A DNA stretch of 64,000 nt. Origin: Campylobacter concisus (GTDB lineage Bacteria > Campylobacterota > Campylobacteria > Campylobacterales > Campylobacteraceae). The first letter of the stretch is position 1, and each line of letters begins with the position of its first letter. Made by a program: the position numbers and the translations under genes. The stretch is from NCBI RefSeq assembly GCF_015230015.1, contig NZ_JAAKZC010000001.1, positions 62,001 through 126,000 on the forward strand. The letters are read 5' to 3'. This document shows, one piece after another, positions 1-9,665 of this stretch. The notes under the pieces are model-generated. The model did no database searches. It saw only the letters and a program-made list of their open reading frames with translations, and was not told the DNA's origin.

Positions 1-887
1 AGCAGAAAATATCCGATGTAAGTTGGCACTTTACCAGGATCAAAGCTGATCTCAAAGGCGCTCCCAAGCTCGTCAGCGTCGTATGATGACTGAAAGATTT
101 TATAGCCCATGATGCTTAGTGGGTGATTTAGTGAAATTTCATGCTCGGCACCTGCGATGTTTACTTTGCTCGTGTAAGATGATGGGCTATTTAGCCCTGC
201 GTAGCGCTCTAGGATAAATTTATCAAGCCTTAGTGTAAATGGTAAATTTATGGCATCAGAGCTAAAGTAAAATTTCGCCTCTTGCCCATCAAAGCTTAAT
301 ATGCTTGGCTCAAGATCATATCCAGCTCCGCCTCTTACCTTGGCAGTTTTGCTCTTTTGCCCAGCAAAGCCAGCCTCTATGCTAAGCGTAGCTGGGGCGT
401 TTTTCTCATCTTTTTTATAGCCAGTTATCTTTATCTCAAATTCTTTGCCGTTTATATCTTTTTTAAAGCTAAAGTCATTTTTGCCAAGCAAGCTAAGTCT
501 TAGTGGGAAGCTAAAGCTCTCATTTGGCATCTCAACTCTCAAATAAGGCTTTGTGCTTTGCATGGTGTTGCCACTCTCGCCCACTCTTAAGTGTAGTACG
601 CCCTCTTCGCCAAAGTATCTTGTAAGCGCAGCACCGATAAAGATCAGAATAAAAGCAAGATGTATCAAAAATGCGCCAAATTTCTTATACATCTTGGTTT
701 TTACGATGCTAATGGCTAAGCAAATGGCACAAGCTGCCATGACGCACTCGTACCAGAGCGCTTCATAAACAAGCACTCTAGCCGTCTGTGTGTCATAAAA
801 ATTTTCCAAAAAGGTCGCCACCCCTGCACCAAAAGCAAGGATAAATAATAATATTAAAGACAAGCGATAAATGTTTAAAATTTTCAT
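1..887 (-). CDS. ccsA1: CcsBA-type cytochrome c heme lyase, ResB part (partial; probable CcsA1 of the mcc cluster)
   Basis: The 5' 295 codons of a membrane protein that runs off the left edge. It begins MKILNIYRL, has hydrophobic segments near residues 5-25, 45-65 and 70-90, then a long periplasmic beta-rich stretch typical of ResB. The CcsA half with the WWD heme-handling motif should lie beyond the edge. Such fused lyases attach heme to apocytochromes outside the membrane. It starts 16 bases after the mccD stop, so it is the last visible gene of the mcc operon. In Wolinella the lyase CcsA1 is dedicated to the CX15CH site of MccA, and the operon position argues for that role. The specificity is inferred, because the C-terminal half is not visible. 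Confidence 0.82.
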   Translation of the reverse strand, partial: MKILNIYRLSLILLFILAFGAGVATFLENFYDTQTARVLVYEALWYECVMAACAICLAISIVKTKMYKKFGAFLIHLAFILIFIGAALTRYFGEEGVLHLRVGESGNTMQSTKPYLRVEMPNESFSFPLRLSLLGKNDFSFKKDINGKEFEIKITGYKKDEKNAPATLSIEAGFAGQKSKTAKVRGGAGYDLEPSILSFDGQEAKFYFSSDAINLPFTLRLDKFILERYAGLNSPSSYTSKVNIAGAEHEISLNHPLSIMGYKIFQSSYDADELGSAFEISFDPGKVPTYIGYFL

Positions 888-903
888 CACTTGCCCTTAA
901 GCC

Positions 904-1833
904 TTAAATGCTATAAGTCTGTCCTGCATAAAGTATAAAAACCCTAAGCAATAAAACGCCAACGACTGCTGCAAATGAGCCAAGGTAGAAGCTAAATTTC
1001 ATCTTGCCAAGTGCGAAATTTAAAACAAGAGGCAAGACAAAGCCAACTAAAACAACCCCAAGCCAGAAGAAATTTGCCCAAACGCCACTATAAAATGCAA
1101 CTGCCGCGCCTTGCTGATAGCTTGAGCCAAGCAAAAGTGAGACAAAAAGCATTAATATAAGCAAAATTTCAGCACATAATACATAAAACTCCACGCCATG
1201 AAGCGAGCTAAGGTCGCTTGAGTGTGGATCTTCTTTGAAAAATAGTGCCGCTATCAAGCTGCTGCCACTTATGCCAGCACTTAGTCCTGAAGCTATGAAA
1301 AGTGCTGGTAAAACAGCGGTGTTTAAAAGTGGAAATCTAATAAGCACCGAGATCAAAAAGCCTGTATATGCGCAAATGATAACCGCAAAAAGCAAGCAAA
1401 GCGCACTTAAGAGCGGATAAAGTGGCGATAAAATTTTCATCACGCCATCAAAAAAGCCACAAAATGACTTTAACTCCGCGCTAAACGCATACAAACACAT
1501 CAAAAAGCTAAGCGGTATAAAGACACAAAGTCCAGCTACACCGATAGACATAACTGATGTGAAGTTGTAATTAATCAAAATTTTCCAAAACAAAAGTGGC
1601 TTTTCAAGGTCAGCTATCAAGCAAACCATGCCAAGCATGATGCTAACAAATGCCAAAAGCGAAGCAGCCTTGAAAAATGGGCTAAAGCTCTCTTGCCTTT
1701 TGTAGCGCTTTAGAAGTATGGCAGCTATTAGCGCTCCGCCACTCATACCAGCTAGCAGAAGATAAACAGCGATCGGCCAGCCCCACTCAACTGCGTGCGA
1801 AAATGTCGCAGTGAAATTTAATGCACCATCCAT
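904..1833 (-). CDS. mccD: MccD, NrfD/PsrC-type membrane quinol dehydrogenase
   Basis: 309 residues, nearly all hydrophobic, with about eight to nine likely membrane helices and no cofactor motif, as in the NrfD/PsrC family. Members oxidise menaquinol in the membrane and pass electrons to a periplasmic four-cluster Fe-S partner. That partner, MccC, ends one base before this start, so the two are surely co-translated. Together they should feed electrons to MccA. The family is clear. The assignment to sulfite respiration rests on the octaheme MccA gene upstream. Confidence 0.85.
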   Translation of the reverse strand: MDGALNFTATFSHAVEWGWPIAVYLLLAGMSGGALIAAILLKRYKRQESFSPFFKAASLLAFVSIMLGMVCLIADLEKPLLFWKILINYNFTSVMSIGVAGLCVFIPLSFLMCLYAFSAELKSFCGFFDGVMKILSPLYPLLSALCLLFAVIICAYTGFLISVLIRFPLLNTAVLPALFIASGLSAGISGSSLIAALFFKEDPHSSDLSSLHGVEFYVLCAEILLILMLFVSLLLGSSYQQGAAVAFYSGVWANFFWLGVVLVGFVLPLVLNFALGKMKFSFYLGSFAAVVGVLLLRVFILYAGQTYSI

Positions 1834-1834
1834 C

Positions 1835-2506
1835 TTACACCCCCGCTTTTACTTTAGGAATATATCTAAGGCTTGGTTTTGTGCCAAGTTCTGCTCTTAG
1901 CCTTATGCTATCTTTGACAGCTAAAAGCTGGCTAATGTGCGAGCTCTCATCGTTTAAATCACCAAATACCAAAGCCTCATATCTGCACGCCTCAACGCAG
2001 GCTGGATCTTTTTTATCCTTTAAATTTGTATCTATGCAGAAGTTACAGCTTTGGGCTGAGTGATTGACTTTATCGATATATCTCACGTCGTAAGGACAGG
2101 CCACGATGCAGTATTTACAGGCGATGCAGTCATCTATGTTTGTAGTTTGGATGCCAGTTTTTATGTCCTTGTGACAGGCTTTTGTTGGGCAAACAGCGAC
2201 ACAAGGCGCATCCTCACACTGCTGACAAGATACTCTTACATATCTTTTATCAAGCAAATTCTTTGGATCAGTCTTATCCTCTACAAAAAGTCTCATCTGT
2301 CCTTTTGGGACTAAATTTACTTTTCTACATGCCACTTCACAGTCCGTGCAGCCAACGCATTTGTTTTGGTCAAATATCATGCCAAAATGTGGTTTTTTCG
2401 CACTCTCTTCACTCTTAAAAGCAAAACCACTACTTGCCACGCTAGCACCAGCAGCCACAACTGCCATGCGTTTAAAGAAGGCTCTTCTGCTATTTTGATT
2501 TTGCAT
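1835..2506 (-). CDS. mccC: MccC, periplasmic four-[4Fe-4S] electron-transfer protein (NrfC-like)
   Basis: A ferredoxin-like subunit with a Tat signal: SRRAFFKRM followed by an Ala-rich hydrophobic stretch. Cysteine groups CVGCTDCEVAC, CQQCEDAPCVAVC, CIACKYCIVAC and a final CNFC/CVEAC set can hold four [4Fe-4S] clusters, as in NrfC and PsrB. I chose the ATG at 2506 because GGAG stands six bases before it; an in-frame ATG at 2518 would add four residues and has a poorer site. It lies between mccB (19-base gap) and mccD (1-base gap) and should relay electrons from MccD to MccA. Confidence 0.87.
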   Translation of the reverse strand: MQNQNSRRAFFKRMAVVAAGASVASSGFAFKSEESAKKPHFGMIFDQNKCVGCTDCEVACRKVNLVPKGQMRLFVEDKTDPKNLLDKRYVRVSCQQCEDAPCVAVCPTKACHKDIKTGIQTTNIDDCIACKYCIVACPYDVRYIDKVNHSAQSCNFCIDTNLKDKKDPACVEACRYEALVFGDLNDESSHISQLLAVKDSIRLRAELGTKPSLRYIPKVKAGV

Positions 2507-2525
2507 TTTTAACTCCATTTATGCC

Positions 2526-3284
2526 TTAATGAGGCTTTTTAATGCCCTCATTTTGCTCTTTTTCATGAATTTTTCTTGCTGCCTCAGCTAGTTCGCCAGG
2601 CTTTAAGACCTTAATAAGCTCTATCTCAAAAACGATAGTCTCGCCACCAGGTATCCCCTCCATGCCGCTATCGCCGTATGCAAGCTCAGGCGGGATGACA
2701 AATTTAAACTTCTCGCCCTCTTTCATAAGCATCAGACCCTCTTCAAGTCCAGGGATCAAATTTAGCATCGAAAGATGAGCTGGAGCCTCTTTTGTCTCGT
2801 CAAAGACCTTGCCATCGACAAAGCTTGCTTTATAATTTACTATGATGATGCTCTCAGGCTTTGGTGTAGCCCCTTTTGAGCTACTTTTTATGATCTCATA
2901 TTGTAAATTTGATTTTGTTGTTTTTACATTTTTGTTTTTTGCATTTTTTTCCATATAGGCTTTGCCTTGGGCTAAATTCTCTTTTAGCTTGGCAGCCTCT
3001 TTTTCTTTTACTATCTTGTCTAAATTTTCAGCCCTTTTGTTTAGTAGCTTTGCTATCTCATCATCACTTAGTTTTAGCTCGCTCTTTAGTGCATCGCTAA
3101 AGCCTTTTATCACTGCATCAGCGTCATAGCCAACACCTAGTTGCTTTTGATCTAGCAGTCCTTTTAAAACATATCCACCACTTGTTGCGCCTATGGCATA
3201 AGAGTCGTTTGTATCGACATTTGCCAAGAGGCTAGCCACACTTAGGCTAAGAAGTAGCGAACATTTTAAAAACCCATTTTTCAT
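2526..3284 (-). CDS. mccB: MccB, periplasmic FKBP-type peptidyl-prolyl isomerase
   Basis: 252 residues with a Sec signal peptide (about residues 1-21), a helical Lys/Glu-rich FKBP_N-type dimerisation region (about 40-115) and a C-terminal FKBP domain (about 140-235) carrying VFDET, the GLEEGL turn, IPPELAYG and FEIELIKV. It isomerises X-Pro bonds in exported proteins. Its place directly after mccA in Wolinella-type clusters suggests a folding aid for the octaheme enzyme. AAGGG stands before the ATG. A hairpin separates it from mccA. Confidence 0.86.
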   Translation of the reverse strand: MKNGFLKCSLLLSLSVASLLANVDTNDSYAIGATSGGYVLKGLLDQKQLGVGYDADAVIKGFSDALKSELKLSDDEIAKLLNKRAENLDKIVKEKEAAKLKENLAQGKAYMEKNAKNKNVKTTKSNLQYEIIKSSSKGATPKPESIIIVNYKASFVDGKVFDETKEAPAHLSMLNLIPGLEEGLMLMKEGEKFKFVIPPELAYGDSGMEGIPGGETIVFEIELIKVLKPGELAEAARKIHEKEQNEGIKKPH

Positions 3285-3303
3285 TTCAAACCCTTAAGAT
3301 TAA

Positions 3304-3323
3304 AGGGGCTAAAACTAGCCCCT
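3304..3323 (-). terminator. intercistronic hairpin between mccA and mccB
   Basis: A perfect 8-bp stem (AGGGGCTA/TAGCCCCT) with a 4-base loop. On the minus strand it is followed by TTTAAT. It sits in the 44-base gap after mccA and before the mccB ribosome-binding site. It could act as a leaky terminator or 3'-end stabiliser, making mccA RNA more abundant than the downstream accessory genes. The effect is inferred; the stem is plain in the sequence. Confidence 0.6.
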
Positions 3324-3328
3324 AAATG

Positions 3329-5395
3329 CTATAAATTTTTGTTTAGAATTCTCTGAGCTTCTTTTATATACTCTTTAGATGCATCTAGTCTTTGTTTAGT
3401 AAATTTAAATCCATGCATACCCCACGAACCATCTTTTTCGACCATATCGATGATCTCTTGAGCATTTTGGACAAGCTCATAAACTCTTGCTTTATCACTT
3501 GGATCTAGCTTTTTAGTCTCTAGTAGTGAGTAAATTCCCTCGATGCCTATTTTGACCTCTGAGAATTCATTCTTAACTGGAGTTTGCCATCCCATAACCT
3601 CATCATAAACTTGTTTTTGGTTTTTAAAATGAAGTGTTGGTTTTAGCTCAGATAGCACTGGGCTATGGCAGCCTTTATTATCTTTCATATCTTTATCAGC
3701 CCAAGATGTTCTAGCGCATGCCCACATCAAATCAACATAGTTGTGGCCATTTTTATCTCTCTCAAAGTGCCAATCTTTAGCATCTCTTGGACCTTTAGCA
3801 GCGTCGCCTGGTACTAAAGATTTCTCTTTTGGATCGACCATGATCTTCCAGATGTGAGAGCGTCTTTGAGTATCAAAGCCAGCGTTGTCTTGGAACTGAA
3901 CAGCGTAGAAATTCTCGCAGCTCATCATAAATGGCATGTGGCAAGATGCACAAGTATTGTTTTTGTGTGTATCTGCTTTTGATGCGATATATGCTTGAGT
4001 CTCGTGACAATCTTTACAATCTTTTTTGATCTTTGGTTTAGTGTAGAACGCACTTAGATAGCCTTGATCTGGGTTGTAGTTCATACCAGTTACGCTCTTA
4101 TCGCCTACAACGTTACCTGTGTTGTCGTGTGGATCGTGGCAAGTGACGCATCTCATGCCTTTATCGTAGTGAGCGGTAAAGTATGATTGAGAACCTTCTG
4201 AGCCGCATCCTGGTCCCATTGATTTAAATTTAGAGCTTAAAGAAAGATCTAGCTTGCCGTTATTGAGTGGGTTAGCACGCATTAGATCTGGGCTAAAGTT
4301 AAATCTTTGGTGACAGCGTTCGCAGTTTGATGTTCTAAAATTTGTAGCTCCATCAAGGTGACCGCCAGCTCCGTGGCACTCCTCACAGCTTACGCCTTTT
4401 GAGATAGTGTGTTTTTGAAGCTCTTTGGCATTACCAAGTGCTGCGTAAAATTCTGCTTTTGACTTAAAGTCAAATTTAACTGGGTGGCAAACCTCACAAT
4501 ATGATGAGTTTGCTTGGAAAAACATAGACTTTTTATGTTTTGCGGCGTATGAGGCAAGACCTCTGACATATCCGCCATTATCGCCATACTCTTCAAGAGT
4601 GCCAGGAAATTCTGGGACGAGCTCTTTTATCTTTTTAACAGTTGCGTCATCTAAATTTAACGCCCATGTTCTTTGCCATTGGTTACCGCCAGCTACGATC
4701 TGACCTGTGCCATCTCTTAGCAAACCGCCCTCAACGTAGTAAGTACCACGAAGTAGCCATGCATCGACGTAGCCCATCTTAGTTCTTAAGTGACCAACGG
4801 TTGCGTAGATGACATCTGGAGTGATACCTTTTGGAAGGATAGAAGCGGTATCTTTGTCAAATACTGGCTCAGTTAGGTTGTTATTGACCTCTGGGTGCTC
4901 GCCAGGGAAGCGCATAGTAGTTGCGTGGCGAGATCTGCTCCAGACCTCATACTGAGCTGGGTGACACTCACCGCACTTTTCTGGTCCTACAAATTTATTA
5001 GGAAACTGAAGTGATGAGGTGGCTGGAATTCTATACATCATAGAGCTATAGCCCTTACCGCCATCTCTTTTACTAAGCTTTGACATATCAAAGCCATGTC
5101 CCTCGGCAAGCCACTCTAAGCCGCGGTCATGAACGACCATTTTGCCGACGGTTTTGCCACCATACTTTGTAAAAATAGGGTGGTTTTTAAATAGCCAGTT
5201 ATACATCTCTTGCTCTTCTACGACGTAGTCTTGCAAGGAGACAACACCTCTACTTTGCAGTGTGCCTTTAGGATTTGCGATAACATCACGTGCTTTATCG
5301 GACATCTGCATATTATGCTCTTCGCAACAGGCTTGTGAAGCAAAGATACTAACACCCATGAGTAAGCCTGCTAAGGCTTTGTGTAAGTTTCTCAC
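3329..5395 (-). CDS. mccA: MccA, octaheme c sulfite reductase with CX15CH heme site
   Basis: A 688-residue exported cytochrome that reduces sulfite to sulfide in the periplasm. A signal peptide (about 1-22) is followed by seven CXXCH sites, with cysteines starting at residues 141, 300, 337, 358, 416, 460 and 482, and an eighth site running from C560 to C576-H577. That last site has exactly 15 residues between the cysteines, the hallmark of MccA. C397 and C493 lie 96 residues apart, the spacing I recall for the two copper-binding cysteines in the Wolinella enzyme. The start is GTG, with GGAGGAG just upstream. It is not NrfA: it is too long, has no CXXCK and has eight hemes. First gene of the mcc operon, 95 bases after the sensor kinase. 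Confidence 0.95.
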   Translation of the reverse strand: MRNLHKALAGLLMGVSIFASQACCEEHNMQMSDKARDVIANPKGTLQSRGVVSLQDYVVEEQEMYNWLFKNHPIFTKYGGKTVGKMVVHDRGLEWLAEGHGFDMSKLSKRDGGKGYSSMMYRIPATSSLQFPNKFVGPEKCGECHPAQYEVWSRSRHATTMRFPGEHPEVNNNLTEPVFDKDTASILPKGITPDVIYATVGHLRTKMGYVDAWLLRGTYYVEGGLLRDGTGQIVAGGNQWQRTWALNLDDATVKKIKELVPEFPGTLEEYGDNGGYVRGLASYAAKHKKSMFFQANSSYCEVCHPVKFDFKSKAEFYAALGNAKELQKHTISKGVSCEECHGAGGHLDGATNFRTSNCERCHQRFNFSPDLMRANPLNNGKLDLSLSSKFKSMGPGCGSEGSQSYFTAHYDKGMRCVTCHDPHDNTGNVVGDKSVTGMNYNPDQGYLSAFYTKPKIKKDCKDCHETQAYIASKADTHKNNTCASCHMPFMMSCENFYAVQFQDNAGFDTQRRSHIWKIMVDPKEKSLVPGDAAKGPRDAKDWHFERDKNGHNYVDLMWACARTSWADKDMKDNKGCHSPVLSELKPTLHFKNQKQVYDEVMGWQTPVKNEFSEVKIGIEGIYSLLETKKLDPSDKARVYELVQNAQEIIDMVEKDGSWGMHGFKFTKQRLDASKEYIKEAQRILNKNL

Positions 5396-5490
5396 GTCTC
5401 CTCCTTTGAATTTTTATCCTAAAATCAAAATGATTTCATACTGATAATCTTAACACCAAAAAAGGGTAGAAAAGGGGGAAAATTAACAAA

Positions 5491-6918
5491 TTATAAATTT
5501 TCGAAACTAATTGTAAATGCAACGTGGTTTTCATCTACGTTTTTAGCAAAGATAAGGGCATTGTTTTTGCGAGCGATAAGACGGCTCATATATAGCCCAA
5601 GCCCACTACCGCTCTCTTTTGTGCTAAAGTGTGGTTCAAAGATGACCTTTAAAAATGAATTTTTTATCGCTCCTGCGTTATTTTGCACGCATAAATTCTT
5701 GCGATTATCTTTTAAAAAGGTGCTTATTTTTATCACTCTTGGCTTTGTGTAGCTCTGCTTAAATGCGTCTTTGGCATTATTTATGATGTTTATTAGAATT
5801 TGGATTATCTCATTGAAATTTGCAAACAGTTCAAAATTTTCTCTCACCTCTAACTGCACTTCGATCTGATACTTTTTAAGCGTTGCGTTTAAAATTTTAA
5901 TCGTTTGATTTATCACTTCAAGCACCTTAAACTCTTTTCTCAAGGTATTTGGACTAAAGAAATTTTTAAAGTCATCAACGGTTTCTGACATGAAATTTAT
6001 CTGCTTGCTTGTCTCTTCTATAAACTCATAAATTTTCGCCTCATCAAGCTTTTTTCGCTCCTGGTAAAGCTCTAAATTTATTAAAGCTGAGCTTATCTGA
6101 GCAAGTGGCTGCTTCCACTGGTGCGAGATATTGCCTATCATCTCGCCCATAGAGGCTAGGCGGCTTTGATGTATCATTAGCTGCTCAGTCTGCCTTTTGC
6201 TCTCTTCACCACGCTTATGCATCTTATAAACAAGTAGTAAAAATAGCCCAAATATAAGCGTTATGGCGCTCATTATGACGATGATCTCTTGCAAATGGTA
6301 GGTAAAAATGGCGCGGATTGGTATCTTAAAAGAGATCATCGCAACCGTTTCGTTCACATCTGGGATCTCTATGCCCTCCATGCCGTATTTTTCTAGCATT
6401 TGTTGTGGGGCATTTGCACTGCTATGACAGGCTAGACAGCTTGGACTTTGGTTTTTTATAGGCAGACCCACAAAGAGCTGTGAGCCATTTTCATCTTTTA
6501 TTATCTTTACAAATTCTTGAAATTTATTCTCTTTAAAGCCGTGCAAGACGCCAGCTTCAAATTCATTTGGCTCGTGAGCTTTATTTAGCGGAGCGATAGC
6601 AACTAGCTTGTAGTCAAATTCAAGGTTGTATTTTTTCTTTTGGATGTTGTAAATTTCACGGCTTATATATGAAGATGATAGAAGTCTCTCGTCAAAAAAG
6701 TCCTCTTTTAGGATGCCCTCTTGCTTTAGCTGTTCGATCAGCGGACGTTGCACGCCTGAGATGTACTCTCTTACAGAATTTATACTCTCAAGCACATAAT
6801 GCGCCTCTCTTTTGGCGTCTTTCATCGCAAGATCGTTGTAAAAATTTAAAACAAGTGCCGAAACTAGCAGATAGACAAAGATAAAAGCACCGACTATTAG
6901 CTGAAATTTATATCTCAC
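5491..6918 (-). CDS. Sensor histidine kinase with periplasmic heme c-binding domain (MccS-like)
   Basis: 475 residues: membrane helix at about 8-26, a periplasmic domain of the DUF3365/Tll0287 type with a CLACH heme-attachment motif at 161-165, a second helix at about 208-231, then a kinase core. H266 in ISHQWKQPL is the likely phosphorylated residue; the N box (NIINNAKDAF) and G box (GSGLGLYMSRL) are intact. It starts with GTG inside the last 11 bases of the response-regulator gene, so the two are translationally coupled. The heme suggests sensing of a redox or ligand signal such as sulfite, NO or O2. Control of mccA is inferred from position and from my memory of a comparable pair beside Wolinella mcc. 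Confidence 0.85.
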   Translation of the reverse strand: MRYKFQLIVGAFIFVYLLVSALVLNFYNDLAMKDAKREAHYVLESINSVREYISGVQRPLIEQLKQEGILKEDFFDERLLSSSYISREIYNIQKKKYNLEFDYKLVAIAPLNKAHEPNEFEAGVLHGFKENKFQEFVKIIKDENGSQLFVGLPIKNQSPSCLACHSSANAPQQMLEKYGMEGIEIPDVNETVAMISFKIPIRAIFTYHLQEIIVIMSAITLIFGLFLLLVYKMHKRGEESKRQTEQLMIHQSRLASMGEMIGNISHQWKQPLAQISSALINLELYQERKKLDEAKIYEFIEETSKQINFMSETVDDFKNFFSPNTLRKEFKVLEVINQTIKILNATLKKYQIEVQLEVRENFELFANFNEIIQILINIINNAKDAFKQSYTKPRVIKISTFLKDNRKNLCVQNNAGAIKNSFLKVIFEPHFSTKESGSGLGLYMSRLIARKNNALIFAKNVDENHVAFTISFENL

Positions 6919-7597
6919 AAAGGTAGCCCACGCCGTATAAATTTTTGATCACGTCTTTGCCAAGCTTTCTTCTAAGCTCTTTTACGATGGTCTTTATCGC
7001 CTCTTTTGTCGGCTGCTCGTAGTCCCAGATGTAGTCAAAAATTTGCTCATAAGTAATGGTTTGGTTTTTGTTGTTTAAAAAATACTCCAAAAGCTTGCTC
7101 TCGCTCTTACTTAGATGAGAAATTTCGCCATTTATGTAAAGCGCTTTTTTGCCAAAATCATACTCAAGCTCGTCATTTAGCCTGATGGTTGGCGTGCGCC
7201 CAACTAGCTCAAAAGCCACATCTTCAAGCGCTTTGATGAAAGATTTTTTATCGTATGGTTTTGCAAGATATCTTGTGATCTTTAGCTCGACCGCACGCCA
7301 CAAATACTCTTGCTCGACGTGGCTAGAAAGGATCACGATAGGGATTTTTTGATTGATAGCTCTTACTTTTTTAGCGATCTCAAGACCATCGATATTTGGC
7401 ACGCTGATATCAAGCACTAAAGCGTCATACGCCCCGCTCATAGCAAGCTCAAGCGCATCAAAGCCATCTGTTACGCCTTTAACCTCTGCGAAAAATAGCT
7501 CCAGCGAGGCGCAAATGTTTTTTAATATCGCCTCTTCATCCTCTAAGCAAAGGACCTTTTTGTTTGATAAAACATCTAAAATATCATACTCTTGCAT
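6908..7597 (-). CDS. OmpR-family response regulator (MccR-like)
   Basis: 229 residues. The receiver domain (about 12-125) has D63 as phosphoacceptor in LVLDISVPN, the acidic pair near residue 20 (EDEE) and a conserved KPY lysine. The C-terminal winged helix (about 135-228) contains the typical ITYEQIFDYIWDY and GVGYLCEI ends. It is the first gene of the two-component pair, overlaps the kinase by 11 bases and reads toward mccA. The likely target is the mccA promoter in the 95-base gap at 5396-5490, but I see no clear operator repeat there. Confidence 0.85.
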   Translation of the reverse strand: MQEYDILDVLSNKKVLCLEDEEAILKNICASLELFFAEVKGVTDGFDALELAMSGAYDALVLDISVPNIDGLEIAKKVRAINQKIPIVILSSHVEQEYLWRAVELKITRYLAKPYDKKSFIKALEDVAFELVGRTPTIRLNDELEYDFGKKALYINGEISHLSKSESKLLEYFLNNKNQTITYEQIFDYIWDYEQPTKEAIKTIVKELRRKLGKDVIKNLYGVGYLCEI

Positions 7598-7765
7598 ACG
7601 TCATCTCATCTCTTAAGCCAAAATGCCGACTTAAATAACACAAAATAAAAATTATTTCATAAATTTACATCATGATCGTAAGCTTAAAGTAAAAAATCGG
7701 CTCGCTACTTAAGCGATAAATTTAAAAGATAAAGTTAAATTTAGCCAAATATTTGGCTAAATTTA

Positions 7766-9469
7766 TCAGGTTCTAAATTTTGAAAGGCTGGTGTTTAGAT
7801 TATCAGTCATCTTTGAAAGATGAGCAGCTGCAAGTGAGATTTCATCCATGCTTTTTGAGTTTTGTTTTGAAATTTCATCGATATTTACGATGCCTTTTAT
7901 CAGCTCTTCGACCTTATTTCCAGTCTCTATATAATCCCTCGTAGAGGTTTCATTTAAGCTAACAGTCTCGTTCATTAGCTGGTTCATATTTTCTATTTTT
8001 TCATTTATCTGGGCTGATTTTTTGCAAAGCTCACCAGCTTTTTTAGCATTATCGCCGATGGTATGGCTTGAGTTTGAGATCGCTTCAACGATTAAATTTA
8101 TAGTTGCATTTATCTCGCTTAGGCTATTTTGCGTGCGTTCAGCTAGCTGTCTAACCTCATCAGCCACGACTGCAAAGCCACGTCCATGCTCTCCTGCACG
8201 CGCCGCTTCTATCGCAGCATTAAGGGCAAGCAAATTTGTCTGATCAGCGATGTCATCGATGATATTTAAGACATCTTTTACATTTTTAGCTTGATCAGCT
8301 AGGCTTTTCATCGAGCTAGCGAGTGAAATTTCGCTATTTGCAGCCTCATCGACATTTTTGCTAAGCCCCAAAACATCGTTTGAAACTTCATTTATATATA
8401 GACAGGTTCTTTCAAGATTTTCTTTGCTCTTCTTAGCCTCTTCAAATGAGCTCTTTATCTCTTCTGACATATTTTTTGCCATATTTGTCGTATCTGTGAC
8501 GATTAGCGAAGATTTGTTGGTTAAATTTGTAGTTTGAGCTGATGTTGAAGAGAGTTGCTCGGCGATAGAAGAGTTCTCATGCGCTAGGCCTTTAACGCTC
8601 TCTATCACAGATCTTAGCTCGCTTGTTAGGTCATTTATAGAGCTTTTGATGTTTGAAATTTCATCTTTGCCACTAACTTCAAGCTTTTTAGTAAGATCGC
8701 CTCTGCCACTTTTTATCTCATCTGACATCGCGATTAAATTTGCAACGATATTTTTTATAGGTCTAATGATCACCCTACTTAAGATAAATAGCACGATAGC
8801 TATCAAAACAATCGTGATCAGGGCGCAAGCGATGATAAATGTTTTTGTATTTTGGCTGTTTTGCTCGTTTAACACGACCTTTGTCTTTTCTATCTCGTCC
8901 GCCAAGTCATCGACATATACGCCACTTCCTAGCATCCATTTATATGGCTCAAAATTTGCAGCGTAGCCAAGCTTCTCCACTGGCTCCTGCCCCTCTTTTT
9001 TCGCCCAGCCAAATGTGACAAATCCGCCACCTTGTTTAGCCTTTTCGATGAGCTCTTTTATAAGAAGTAGCCCTTTTGGATCTTTTAGTCCGATCAAATT
9101 TTTACCAACAAGCGATGGCTTTTCAGGGTGCATCAAAACAACGCCGTCGTAATCGTAGATGAAGATATAGCCAGTTTTATCGCTAAAGAATTTTAGCTTT
9201 GAGACGACTCTAAAAATTTCTTTTTTTATCTCATCGTCGCTTAACCCTTTTTCTTTGCCGCCATTATAAATTTCACGCATCATTTGATTGATCGTCTCGA
9301 CGTCATCTTTTAAATTTTCTTTTCTGGCATTTACCAGTTCGTCGTAGGACTTGTTGGTGAAAAACTGCGTGAGGTTGCTTGAAAATTTGCTATTTAAAAA
9401 GATGAGCAAACAGCTGACAAGTAAAACTGAGAATACAAAAGTGAGAATTATCTTTGTAGATATTTTCAT
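7766..9469 (-). CDS. Methyl-accepting chemotaxis protein, single Cache sensor
   Basis: 567 residues: first membrane helix at about 8-27, a periplasmic single-Cache (sCache_2-like) domain at about 30-205 with [10 protein letters not shown] and [10 protein letters not shown] motifs, a second helix at about 212-233, a HAMP segment, and a long coiled-coil signalling domain. The hairpin tip ([19 protein letters not shown] and [14 protein letters not shown]) is fully conserved. Such domains often bind small carboxylates such as acetate, lactate or pyruvate; the ligand here is unknown. It stands alone, about 170 bases from the regulator gene, and I see no operon partner. Confidence 0.9.
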   Translation of the reverse strand: MKISTKIILTFVFSVLLVSCLLIFLNSKFSSNLTQFFTNKSYDELVNARKENLKDDVETINQMMREIYNGGKEKGLSDDEIKKEIFRVVSKLKFFSDKTGYIFIYDYDGVVLMHPEKPSLVGKNLIGLKDPKGLLLIKELIEKAKQGGGFVTFGWAKKEGQEPVEKLGYAANFEPYKWMLGSGVYVDDLADEIEKTKVVLNEQNSQNTKTFIIACALITIVLIAIVLFILSRVIIRPIKNIVANLIAMSDEIKSGRGDLTKKLEVSGKDEISNIKSSINDLTSELRSVIESVKGLAHENSSIAEQLSSTSAQTTNLTNKSSLIVTDTTNMAKNMSEEIKSSFEEAKKSKENLERTCLYINEVSNDVLGLSKNVDEAANSEISLASSMKSLADQAKNVKDVLNIIDDIADQTNLLALNAAIEAARAGEHGRGFAVVADEVRQLAERTQNSLSEINATINLIVEAISNSSHTIGDNAKKAGELCKKSAQINEKIENMNQLMNETVSLNETSTRDYIETGNKVEELIKGIVNIDEISKQNSKSMDEISLAAAHLSKMTDNLNTSLSKFRT

Positions 9470-9665
9470 AGCACACGTCCTTGCATTTTGGGATTTCCTA
9501 AAAAATTGTGTGCCATTTTATACATTCAAATATTAATTATAAATTAACTTTTAAAATTTAAGAAAAAAAGAGAAAATTTGATGAGAAATTTTACTCAAAG
9601 CCCAAAATAATGAATAAGTTACAAAAATTATTATTTTAAGCTTTGAGCGTTAAATTTTATAAAAT

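Noticed and set aside
3329-5395. Possibility that the multiheme protein is nitrite reductase NrfA
   Set aside because: It has eight heme sites including CX15CH, no CXXCK site, and is about 200 residues longer than NrfA.
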